Shown here one piece after another: positions 51,401 through 62,529 of a stretch of DNA of 64,000 bases. The stretch covers positions 372,001 to 436,000 of the forward strand of contig QEYB01000766.1 in assembly GCA_017562135.1 (NCBI GenBank). Direction: 5' to 3'. The first letter of the stretch is position 1. Each line of letters starts with the position of its first letter. The stretch comes from Dipylidium caninum. Its lineage: Eukaryota > Platyhelminthes > Cestoda > Cyclophyllidea > Dipylidiidae. The notes below the pieces were generated by a model that was not told where the DNA came from, did not search any database, and worked only from the letters and a program-made list of their open reading frames with translations. Made by a program: the position numbers and the translations under genes.

Positions 51401-54400
51401 GGAAATGCCTTATTTAATAAGTCTGCCCAGTCTGGGTACTAGATTTGACATCTCTTCAATTTGCTTGACGCCAAAATTTCAGTTCAAAATACCATAAAAA
51501 TCCACTATTGTGGTTGGCTTCAATTTGGCCAGATAGGCGCGACGAATCACCTTCTCACTGGTTTTGGAGATCTTAAAGAGTGTCAGAGCCACTTGTAACT
51601 TATTATCGCAGTCCCACCTCGGAGAAGAGAGGGTGGATCAGGTCTAATATTCGCTGTTCGTGGAACCTCCAGGTTTTCCAAGCGAAATGGATGCTTTCGT
51701 AGATGGCCTTTAAGTAGAGAGGTACAACACAGGAAGCGGGATTTTAATTTTACAGTCATTTGACAGTCACCCAATAGACTTGGGTGTCGGGGGTGAGGCA
51801 GCAGTTTGCTATTCAAATGTGTAAACGCCGAAATTCACTTACCGTGGCTTCTTCGGCGATGTGCGTAATTCGTGTTCAAGGCCTCTAGTCTGCTTATTCG
51901 GAAGGACGAGTGACTGCGTATCAAACCATGGCGACCCAAGATAGTGTAAACTTTACGAACACCTGACCGTTTGACTTCCATTTATTAAAGAATGTCGCAG
52001 TCAATTTCGTAAATTTATCAAAAAAAAACTAGTTTGACAATCAATTTAGGAATACTGCTTTTAGCCACACTTCCCCCCTCCTTAACTTACCGGTCAAGGA
52101 GAATACTTTCCGATCTGCCTGACATTACACTTGACCTTGGTCTGTCCTCCGCTTAAAAGGAAAATGTCTCATGTTTTCCACTATCTGGTTGCGCGGCTGG
52201 TCTGTTCCCGGGTCACGAAGACGGGCCATTGCCATAAAATCTAGTAAATTCTCACTTACACCAAGTCTAATTTGCCACGCCTTTTGCCTATTCCAGTGTA
52301 AATGGGGCTCTCGCCTTTTTGGTTGCAACCCTTGACGCCAAAAACCCCAACAAAGATGTTGAAATTAAGGCCAACAGTGGAGGCGTCTTACGCAACCTCT
52401 GTCCTGTCATTGTCAACAGTTTGGAATATCGGTATGGCTGTTAAAATTATATTAATTCCGTCCATTTTATCCCTTCTTCCCCTGCTATCCTATTAACAAT
52501 GATTTGTAGGGCCGTGCTGCGAACACACAATTGCATCTCGATTCTGTTGGAACAGTTAAGAACGTCACCGAGCGTTACAGTTGTGGTGAACGTCTGTGAG
52601 GTTTTAGGAGCCCTCTCGGCGACGCCCGTTCGGGACGCAAAACCAAGTTCAGCTCTCCTTTATGAGTCTGCCACCACAGATCAGGCCCTGATGATTCGTC
52701 TGGGTACTCTCGATATTCTCCATCGCTTAGCACATTCTCGCCATCGCTACGTCGTCAGTAGCTCCAAACAGGCTCTGGAGAACCTAGAACGAGCCCATGT
52801 TCTCATGAAAAACCAACGTGTGGTTCCTTATCCTGCAAACACGGAGACTTCTACCTTTAGTCCCGTTACCACAACCAACAGTCCCATCACAAGCAACCAG
52901 TCCTCCCCCGGTTCCACCTCTCCTGCCTCCCCCGCAGAACAAGTATACCGTCGACGAATGAGTAACCGATCACATCTGCGTTTTGGCCTGTTATCTGTTG
53001 TTCTGGAAACTAACGACGACTTCGAAGAAGAAGATGAAGAAGAATGTGAGGATGTGGAGTCGAGTAGTGAAGATGAGGAAGAGGGAGCTGATGAAGTGGA
53101 CAGCGTTCCAGAGGAGGAAAGAAGCACCGAGTGTTCCTCTAAAGTTTCGGAAGCGGGTGGGGAGGAGGAGGCGGAGTTTAAATTACCCGAGTATCCTCCC
53201 ACGCCGGATGACCACAACATGGATTCTTCGATGGACAAACCCCCAACTCCTCCCCCGCCACCAACTTACGCTCACACATCGGTGGAAGAGGAGGAACAAA
53301 CGTGTGTGTATGCAGAGGAAGGGACACCTTTCGGCCCTTCCGCTCGCGCTTCGACGCTTGACCTGCGTTCGCCCCCTAAACAGGAGTCCTCTACTCTCGT
53401 CTACGACAATTTCGTTCCTCCACAACGTCGTTCTCTTCATCCCTACGTTAATGTCGACGTATCGACTAAAAGTCCTTCGCCGAAACCGGTCGCTTCTAGT
53501 GGAGTCTCCTCTCCTGGTTTTGAAAGTTCCTCTAACGGAGTCGTTTTGGAAACACCCCTAATGTTTTCCAGAGCTACTTCCTCCTGTATCTCCTCGGTGG
53601 ATTTCGGACCCCTTCCGCCTATTGAATCATCACCAGAGAGTGTTTATTCCGTCGCTCTGGATGATGATGACGGGGATCCCAATGAAGAGATTGCTCTCGG
53701 CACCAGTCCTAGTAATCTCCCGCCCTCCTTGATCGGGGATGGGAAGAAAACGAAAGCCATAGACAATGAGAAAATGGGTGTGGTAGAAGAAGAGACCCAA
53801 ATTATGTTCGCAGAAGAGGGTTCTCCACTAGACAGCAATTCTCTTAGTGGAGATCGTGAACCCGCGGTAGCCCCGCCACCGATGTGGAGTGCGCCGAAAC
53901 CCGGACTGGACAGTCCTCAATCCTCGCGAAACATCCTTCAACAGTGTATCGCTTCCGTGATGCCTTCAGTTTCGTCGACAACCCAACCAGCAGTAAGCTA
54001 TCCCGCCGACGACGTAGGTACCGCAGCAGCACCCACAGAGGACACAATCCAATCTTTTGCGGTAGAGGGTACACCCTTCGCCTTCTCCACTAAGAACAGT
54101 TCTCTCAGCGACGTATCCATCACGGATCCTGAAGGCGGTTACGGAGGCACTTCCGCCTCCTCCAAGTCGGCATCGCCAAGACAGTCAATACTGAAGGGTC
54201 AGATGTACGCATGTTCGACGGAGGACGCGAGTTCGGTGAATGAGGTGGAGGAGGAGGAGGGGTCTGTTAATCTTCTCTCTGAGGTTATTCAGTCGGCGCT
54301 TCCAAAACAGGGCGGGTTTGCCGCAACGAGAGGACGAGATGAGGCCATTGATTCCGATAGTGCCGAGGATGTTTCTGGGGTGGAAATAAGTAAACCTGTC

Positions 54401-57400
54401 ATCGGGAGCAAATTGGTCGCGCCGAGAGTTGGATTTGGTCATCCGATGCATCAGAGGAGACCACAGGCTACTGTTGCCCCTATGCCACAGCGGAGTGCCG
54501 AAGGTAGGTTTAGGTTATTAACCCTAACCCCAATTCCGAACGTCGACTTTGTGATTATGTCGCGTTCGCTTTTTTGTGTCACGCAGGACTTGACATTTTT
54601 CCCCATTAGAATTAAACCCCCTAATCGCCGTCAGTGCACGCGTGAAGCCACCTCGCCGAATGGAGTGGTCTCAGCAATTCGAAAATTTTGGATGAGCTAA
54701 AGATAACGCAGTAAATGCATTTTTTAAGATTTCAGAGCAGTGAATTCTGGGAACATTTCATCAAAGTGGGTCTGATTTACCTGCCAATACCCACCACCGT
54801 CGGGTTTATAAGTCATAACATAACCTGAAGTTTTGCGCCAGGAGGTTGACAATTCGAAAATAAGTTTTACAATTGAGCTACCCAAAATGATCATTTCGCG
54901 ACCAAATATCGGTAATTAAGGCCTTTTCAAGCCCGATCGCTGACTCGATTAACTTTTTTTAATAACTCATTCCTTGAGAATACATTTTCGTTCTCCGCTT
55001 CTTAGACCATTCAACAAGCACGTATTTCCAAGTTAAAAGCCAAACTTATCTTCGGCGTTGGCAATAAAGCTAACGAGGTTTTTTTTAACCCCTTCAAACC
55101 GTCTCGAACTGATTTCTCATTTCGCAAGTTCATCCCGAAGCCTGTGCTCCCACTCAGTTCTGTCGTTCTAGAAGCGATTGACAAAGCATCACGTACAACT
55201 ACACTTTGAAATGTGATGTCCTCTTCCTTAAGAGTTTGCATTTACGGTTTTCAGACCGACAGCAGGTGTCTGTTAGCGACACTGCCAAGTTGGAGAGTAA
55301 ACAGAGCAGTGGCAGCGACGCTGACAACTCCTCCTTTTCCTCTTTGCTGAGTATCGAGTCAGTCGGTGTTGAAACAAGTCTTCTTCAGGTACGGCATTTA
55401 TAATTTTTACCAATGGATCAAGCAAGTTACCATGCTCACCGTTAACTTTTTCCTCCTCATTAGGAGTGCATTTCTTCGGCTATGCCAACACCCAAGCTTC
55501 CGATGTCATCATCTTGTCGTGGGATTGGTGGAAACAAGGCCACGGAACCACCTCAACAGCCTGTTGTTTGCTCACTCCCACCTCCATCCGCGACCGCATT
55601 AATCACGACTCCGGCCTCGCCACACTCTCCTCAACTGCCTTCCCCGCTTACCGTGTCTGAGATTGCGACAAATCCCGAGCCTCAACAACCTCGGGAACAT
55701 CAAGCATTACTGCAGCCGAATCGGCAACAGTCGGCGTCTGTTAGCAGTAATGGTGGAGGGAGCGGTAGCAGTGGACTCCGGAGGGCAGGACATTTTTTAG
55801 CTCATGGTTCCGGCACTGCAGACGCTCGCACCAGCAGGCCGGAGACCTCCCTGATCCAAGCCAACACCCCTTCCACCACCTCGACCCGTCGCCTTGTTCA
55901 GATGAAGCACTCGAGTGCGAAAACGGCTTTGGCAACGGGATCGGTAGCCTCAGCTCCCAACAACGTAGCGGCTCGAGCTCTAAGGGCTCCTCGCTCAACG
56001 TCTGGCATCGTTTCACGAGACAACACTAAGATCGCATCGGGTGCCGCTGCGCCTGTTAGCGTCACTGCTTCCACTGTCGGTACGCTGGAGGATTTGGAGG
56101 GACTACATAAAGTGCCCTTTCGGGCACCCACCCATTTTTTCGGCTAATTTTTAAAGTGTGTTATGTCATTCGGTGTCAGGGCCGATGTGTGGTTCCATCA
56201 GTCTTTTAGATTAGTTTAGTGTGTCTGAAGCTAGAGAGGAGGGCCTGCATGCTAACGAGGAATGTTTGATTGCATGCCCCAAAACAAATGGGGACTCCTT
56301 TGAGTCAGCTTAAAAATTTGGGACTTGCTCTTCGGCCTTCCAGCTCATCTTATTGTGTCTGTTTTTGAAGCTATCTCATTTGCGAAAAATGCGTTTTCCG
56401 TTTTTCGTTCAATCTTGAGGAAGAGGCTTATTTTCGATTTGTTCCGCCAAGGCCAATACATGTATTTAGTATTCTTATGAATAATAAGCACTTAAGAGCA
56501 CTTAAGCTTTCCCTTTGTTTGACTTTTATCCAGAAAGGTTTAAAGGGAATTCCAAGTTTTTATCCTCAATTGAGAGGAATCCTGGGCCTGATCTCCTATC
56601 AGAAAATGCACCACCGTAAATACCCAATTTTTTGCCTCCTTCCATAATGTGATACCGATGCTTCCACTACCGATCTGACGAATTGTGTCACATTGCGGCA
56701 GTTCTTCGAGAGGAGGGTCGTCTTTCGCCCACCGTTGCTTCCTACGTAGCAGCGCATTCCCCACATACCTCGGTGCAAGTGACTGTTCTGCAAAAAATTG
56801 TTGAGCGCGATGCCTGGTCTGTGCGAGTGCGCCTGGACGCCGCCTCCCGGCTCCTTTGCAATGGACACTGCACTTTTGTGCATCCGAATGCTATTTTTAT
56901 TGCTCGACTTGATATTACAATCAATCACTTGTCCTGTCTTTCAGTATTGAGGCCGTTCGAAATGGACAAGGATAATGAAGACGATTTCCTCCCACTACCT
57001 CCACCCTCAGGCAACTTTGACGTGGACGACGATTCCGTTACCCTGGTGGGTGACAGTAGCCCTCCGTGGCGGCCGTCGCCGCCGTCAACTCCGCCTCCCC
57101 CAGACTTTAAAACTGTGAGTTGCACTTGAGTTGGCGTTTCAACTTGTTAAACTCATGCTACTCATCCCATCGAGTAAACACGTTTTCATGGCTTTGCCTT
57201 GAAGGATGACGATCAGGATGAGTTGTTGGATCTCGGCGCGATGATGAATCAAATGGATGACACTCTCGATCTTGAGGAGTCTTCGAAACCGGCTGAAATT
57301 TCACCAGCCAGTAACCAAACACTTCCTTTGAGCCTCAGAGCTCCAACCAAGCGCGTGCCTACGAATAGTCAAATCGCCATTCCCCGAACATCCCTCCCGC

Positions 57401-59401
57401 GACCTCTCACGACGGGGATTCGTAGGCCCACCACTGGACTGCCCTCACGTTCAAGATCAACCACCTCCTCGTCATCCGTCTCCTCCGCCTCTTCTTCGAC
57501 CTCTGTCTCACCGCAGCGTCCGTCGGATATTCGGGCTCAGTCGACCACTCCACCCACATCCGTTGGCAGCAGCGGTCCGCTCGAGGTGATACCTCGAGCA
57601 TTTTTGCCCCTCTCATAGCTTTTTTACCTGGCCTGCAAGTGGTAGTGAATTTTCTTTCTATTCAACACCTCTTTCCTATAGTCATCGGCACACTTCCAAT
57701 TCTGTATCTTCCTTTCCCACCATCCTAACGCACTTTCTTCTCAACACTATTTTTTTTCTAGAGCTAAGACGTTCAATGAAAACTATATCCGCAACAATTC
57801 TGAGCCTGGGTACCGTGCATAACCGAATATTTTGCCTGCTCTTTCAGGCGATATGAAGGGGCAACATTTTGATAGGCTTTCGCGGCAAATATTAGACGAG
57901 ATTGCATATATGTTCCAGTCTATCTTTTCCTCGGGCCATTATGAAGCCTGAGTTTATTATGTTCATTCGATTTGTGGCAGCTCACCTGTTTTTGTCGCCA
58001 AAAATTTGTAATTATTATCAGCTACGGTGTAACTCAAGTAAACGTTAAATGACGTTTGAATGATAACAATTGTGATTTCACTGATAAGATGGTAAGTGAT
58101 GTCATTTCGAATACAATGGCAGAGTTTAACTCTCCAGACTGACGTCGTCTCACAAGAAGGCTCCAGTAATGTCATTTGGAGGGTGATTTTATCTCCGATT
58201 TTAATACGGTGACTGTATTTTCGGACACCTATTTAAGAAGCTGAATTAGGTGCTGCTGCCCTCTTATCACTTTCGTGAAATGAGCCGGGTGACACTGGCA
58301 GACTTACTTACCATTTTACTTACCTTAGCTCTTCAAACTCCAAAGGACTGGCAGCGGAGCCTCCACAACTTCCTCCTCTAGCTCTCTTCCTCGTCTCGTC
58401 AACCCATCAGCGAGGAAAGTGCCGGCCGACGGAACGCATTCCTTGATGAGCAAGCGCTCCTCTTCTGCCACTGCCATCACAACCTCCGGCCTCGCTGCAC
58501 CTGTCCGATACGTCGCCATGCCCTCGCCGGCAGTGGGCGGACAGGTTCCTGCGGCCACCTCGCCTCGTGTTCCTGGCAGTGGGTTGGGAGGACGCGGTCT
58601 CTCTCGAAGTGGCCTCAAACCACCGTTGTCCCCTAGTGTCACTACTAGCATAGTTCCGACAGGGATGGCAAAGAAGATTATCAGAACGGGAGCCCGCAGT
58701 GAGGCGTTGGCGGAGGAGAGACAGCGACAACGCCTTCAAGGGGAAACGAAGGGCGTTCGTGGAGGTCGCAAGATCCTTGCCTCAACAGGTTTGGTCTCTG
58801 ACTTCTCACTATTTACATTGGGATTTGCGTTGGCCTTTTTGGATACGAGTAATTGTGGTGCCTTCCATGGTGTCCGATCTACCGCGCTGAAGGCCCCTGT
58901 TTATGGTGCCAAGGCGATAGCGTAAGAGTAGTGCACTTCGCTTGCCATATTCGGGCAAATATTATCTGTTTGGGGGTAATTTGTTTCGCAAATACTAATT
59001 CTGATAGTAAACTTTCGGTCATTGAATACCCTTTCCCCGTTTTTGCAGTTCGGAAACAAACAATCGCTGGAGGTCCTCCAGTCCACCGCGCGGTTCCATT
59101 GGCTCAGCCGTCTGCCTCGTCTGCCTCTCGCCCAAAGTCTGGATCAAGCGTAAACACCTCCCGCCCGCCCGGTCGAACTGCTCTGGCGGCTCCATCGTCC
59201 ACTCCACGCCTCGCACCATCCGGTTTGAAACAGCCCGGTTTTTCGTCGTCTTCTCCGGCCGTCTCAGCCCTCCGTCCTCCGCAGACACGCATCACCAAGC
59301 CTCACCCGGCACCGCCGGCGACCGCGAAAGTGGAGACCTCCTCCTCGACAAGTCTTCACGCTGTGAATCAATGGATTGTTAGGCGTGAACTCACCAGTTA
59401 G
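33418..59401 (+). CDS. APC: Adenomatous polyposis coli (APC) homologue
   Basis: A scaffold of the beta-catenin destruction complex and a microtubule regulator. Fourteen exons join in frame to about 2,111 residues: 33418-33783, 37576-38029, 40063-40463, 44292-44571, 46453-46847, 49734-49930, 52297-52431, 52510-54503, 55255-55388, 55464-56079, 56945-57114, 57205-57585, 58329-58788 and 59049-59401. Residues 1-400 are Pro/Ser/Thr-rich, then acidic, with no evident coiled coil. Residues about 400-830 are the armadillo array (LRRYICVALTNLTFG, ASVLRNLSWHTDARSK, ALWNLSSHSTANR, NGALAFLVATL). Residues about 870-1400 are acidic with 20-residue-repeat-like motifs. SAMP motifs bind axin. Residues about 1500-2111 are basic and Ser/Pro-rich. 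An in-frame TGA precedes the first ATG. Upstream or alternative 5' exons are possible. The donor of exon 10 is the least certain junction. Confidence 0.9.
35094..35116. repeat. TGCG tetranucleotide microsatellite in a CpG-rich patch
   Basis: A run of TGCG units sits in a strikingly CpG- and GT-rich stretch (about 34,860-35,260) inside APC intron 1. The patch stands out from the AT-rich intron around it and could be a secondary promoter. An ORF begins with tandem ATGs at 34,881, but no spliced link to the ARM exons could be shown. Confidence 0.5.
37369..37410 (+). repeat. 21-bp tandem duplication
   Basis: Two perfect adjacent copies of a 21-bp unit (GTGAAGCCACTTACCTTAGTA), followed by the start of a third (GTGAA), lie about 170 nt upstream of APC exon 2. 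Each unit contains CTTACCT, which reads as a splice donor on the minus strand. It is probably a recent slippage duplication. Confidence 0.6.
39494..39517. repeat. Short perfect inverted repeat in APC intron 2
   Basis: AAACTCTCT at 39494-39502 pairs with AGAGAGTTT at 39509-39517 across a 6-base loop. A 9-bp hairpin with no evident role. Confidence 0.4.
53299..54120 (+). other. APC 20-residue-repeat-like beta-catenin-binding motifs
   Basis: Four copies of the pattern (F/Y)(A/C)xExxTPxxFSxxSSLS can be traced in exon 8. They lie near 53,299-53,365 (YAEEGTPFGPSARASTLDL), 53,540-53,603 (ETPLMFSRATSSCISS), 53,798-53,855 (FAEEGSPLDSNSLSGD) and 54,051-54,120 (FAVEGTPFAFSTKNSSLSD). The last is the closest to the vertebrate 20-residue repeat, with its Ser cluster for GSK3/CK1 phosphorylation. 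The third is degenerate. Confidence 0.7.
53932..55487 (+). other. APC SAMP (axin-binding) motifs
   Basis: Three motifs are visible: ILQQCIASVMP near 53,932-53,970, LLSEVIQSALP near 54,271-54,310, and LLQECISSAMP, which is formed only by splicing exon 9 (ending 55,388) to exon 10 (starting 55,464). The third matches the vertebrate core at every position that I recall. SAMP motifs bind the RGS domain of axin, so the protein should be able to join a destruction complex. Confidence 0.75.
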
Positions 59402-62300
59402 ACACTACCGGTTGTTGCGAATCAGCACTCCCTCTCTCTATACTCCCGCATTCTTTGGAAAACGAGTTTTTCGCCCTCTTTGTTGGTTTATCTTCGCTCG
59501 CCTCCATTGATCTATGCATTGTGACAGAAACTTACACGGCCCGCCTCCATGTATGCCCTGGTCGCTGTGTGTATCTCTGCCGCTGCTCCCCCGCCTCTTA
59601 GTGTAATCATCATCTGCCTATTTCTCTCAACCATAACCATCATCATCATCATTACGTGAGTCCTCCCCACGTCGACGTGCACTCTGCCTCTGTTCCCTTT
59701 TTTTCAGTTTCGATAACAGTACCATTTAGTCATTCGTCTACATTCGCCTTAACTCTGTGATCGCCGCGTGGTCTTGTGGTTTCGTCGTAGACGTTACTGA
59801 GCTGTAGTTCAGTAGAAAAAAATCCGCAATAGTGAATACTCGCGCACTACCGCGCTGGGTCGTGGTTACCCTTCGCCGTGGTGGCATGTTGAGTAACGGA
59901 AAGTTGTGTTTTCACTGTTGGCAGGCAGCCACTCCACTGCGGATGGCAACGCCGCAGAGGTTTCACGGAATGAGTGCGAGTCTCGTGGGCAGACAAGGAA
60001 AGGGTTGATAGAGTAGACGGTAGCCCTTCACCCACCCAAACTCGAGTTGCCCTCCCGCTTTTTTCGGCTTTGATTCGACAGTCGCCCCAAGATCCGTCGC
60101 AGGCGACTGCCCACCATCTTTGTCGTCCGGTTCTTCGGTTTTCAATAACTCTGACATCTGCACTGCCACTTCTCCAAGTGCCAGTTTTCCTTAGAAGAGG
60201 GTATTTTTCGTCTATCTCATCGTGTCAGCCACAGCTTTTCGTTTGTTACGTGTTGGCAGCGACTGGACTTCCTAAGCAGGCGGCGACGTGCGGAAAGTGG
60301 CCCGTTTCAAACCATCCTTGCTTCGCGCGCTAATTTCGCCTAATTTTCTCGTTCGGATTGCGGGATGTCTGCTTCGTATGTGTGTTTCTAAAACATCTCT
60401 CTTTTAGCTGCCCTGAAGTCCTCTCATTATTTCGCTCATCTTTGTGGCTTTTTTCGGCTATCGTCTTGGCTAAATAGAGATTTCCGCTTAGCTCCTCACC
60501 AGACCTCAAAGTGGACCTTTTCTCATGCGAGGATTTTGCATTTCTTATTGACTAGGTCTGTTTATTGCAAATTTTTCCCTCTATCCTACCGGCATCTCCG
60601 GAAGGACCTGGTTGAGATGTTTATTCTCTCTGGGCGATTTTAGTCTGTAAACGGTTGACTCATTTTCTCTGGTTCATTCATTTGGTGACCGAACTGCACT
60701 GCCGCTCACACCACTGGTTGTTCTGTCTTTGTCCGTTTGACGGGGCCACTCTTGAGCGTGAAGGTCACACGAAGTGGCGAGAAAGTAGCGCCTGTTGAAA
60801 CGCGATATCCCCTACCTGTCACGAAGGTGTGCTAGTTTTTCTCCTCCCATCCTAAGAGGTGAGGGGCACGACTGTGCAGCTCGTCGAGAGATACCCTTGG
60901 CCAAATCTGTAGGCAGAACTCGCTGATGCCTCCGATGCCACAGTGGCCACGAGGTCTCGGTCCAATTCTTGATGCGCTAACCCCACCACTTGTCTTTTAC
61001 CACAAATGCGCACCTTTGCCGACCTCCTCGCCGCTGATTAGCCACATCCATGTTGGTTAGTGTTTGTAATTAAGATCCAAGCTCTTCTTCGCAGTTTTCT
61101 TTCTCCTTTGGAGAGCGTCTTGGCACTTGTGGTGGAAACATTAATGGGACCCTGATGGAAATTTCACCATAAACCTGTAAATTCAACTTTTTTCGCATTA
61201 ACGCACCAGGTTACTTGAGTTTTGAGAGAACTTCCACCACAGCGTGGCGATTATTTTCATATCCACGAAATCTGACGTCTCCTGTGGTGCACTGAGCTCA
61301 GTCGACATTTGCCGTAGGTGGACCAGAATTACTCGTCACAAATGTGTGACTCCAAGTTATGCTATGCTAATCCGTCAGAAGTGTCGAAAACTGGGCGGCC
61401 CCCTGGTTCCACTTGGCACGATTTAGTGTTTATCGTAAAATAAGGCACAAAATCGGAGTCCGATTTGAGTGGGCTCCACGTCTTCACCCCTCGCTCTTTT
61501 GGACTGTGTCTACGATTTGCGGATGCAATTATTACGAGGCTACTACTACAGTCGAAGATCACGTTGGTGGCATGGAACTTGCTAATGCCACCTGTGCTGA
61601 TAGTTCACCAACCGGCCGGTGGGTGGAACGCAATGTCTTTAAGGCCGGCGTAGATACAACGCGGCGAAACCGCGTGGGTCGTGTGTCCCTCTGCTCGGAT
61701 GCCCGGGTCCTGCCGGCTTCGAGAGCAGTCTTGGGGTTCCAATGCCTCGTTCACCTGATTTGTGTGAGTTGGCGGACTCAGCCTTATTGTCCTTTTCCGC
61801 GGGGCTCCCTCATTTCCCGCATTAAACCGCTTCTTCATTTGGCTACTGGGCAGTCGCCCTCATTTCCGCCACTCACGTCAACAAATTATATCGGCCGAAA
61901 AAAAGGACTCGAGTGAAATGATTCAACCTCGTCTCTTCTACCATGGTGTCAAAAAAGGTGGACAGGAGGAAATACGAGCCGTGTGAGTAACTGCGCCCGC
62001 CGGTGCTTGTACCAGTTGAGAGAATGGAGAGAAAGGAGGATGATGGACGAGAATTTCTCGTGGGTTCGGACACATCTCTCCTTTTGAAGCAATTGCGATC
62101 CGCCAAATGAGGGCAAGTTGACACAGACTCTTGTGCCCCAGACGCCGCCACGGGGGGATGTGTCAGATGGCGGAGGCTACGTCTGAGAGGCTCTTTTGGT
62201 GCTCATGGGGACGCTGCGTGGCGCCTCAGATACCGATGAAGTTCAATTTGCCTCTTGATGCCTCGTCACTTCGACTCTGTCAGACGGTCGCCCAATCTTC
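59402..62300 (+). other. Probable APC 3' UTR and downstream non-coding DNA
   Basis: After the APC stop there is no further exon in frame. The stretch is pyrimidine-rich and contains an ATC repeat near 59,638-59,652. The first plus-strand AATAAA that I find is at 62,521-62,526, so the 3' UTR may be long or may use a variant signal. ORFs here are short and not protein-like. Confidence 0.35.
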
Positions 62301-62520
62301 CCCAGTCAATTAATTTCTTGGCGTTATTTTCGCGCCCTTTAAGGGCCCTACTAATTGAATCGGGCTAAAGAGGGAACTCACGTCTTGAGGAAAAAAAAGC
62401 GAAGTTTGCTGTGCTCCATTCCGCGCCGAGAGATGCTTTAATTAGGCGTTAGCTTTTTCCCCGATGGGCGAAGGTCACTTGAACGTTTTACTCTTTTTAG
62501 TCAGACAAAATTAAGACGAA

Positions 62521-62526
62521 ATAAAT
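62521..62526 (+). terminator. Candidate distal polyadenylation signal
   Basis: AATAAA lies on the APC strand, about 3.1 kb past the APC stop. It is the first canonical hexamer that I noticed downstream, and the distance makes the assignment weak. Confidence 0.25.
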
Positions 62527-62529
62527 CAA

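Noticed and set aside
55015..55209. Open segment after an acceptor-like cttag in APC intron 8, reading TIQQARISKLKAKLIF
   Set aside because: Its phase does not match the end of exon 8, in the required phase it hits a stop, and its own frame ends in TGA before any donor. Joining exon 8 to 55,255 is in phase and gives the expected APC sequence.
56683..56944. ORF just upstream of APC exon 11
   Set aside because: The reading frame is open, but the acceptor gtctttcag at 56,945 gives a clean in-phase join from exon 10, and the upstream part has no APC-like sequence.
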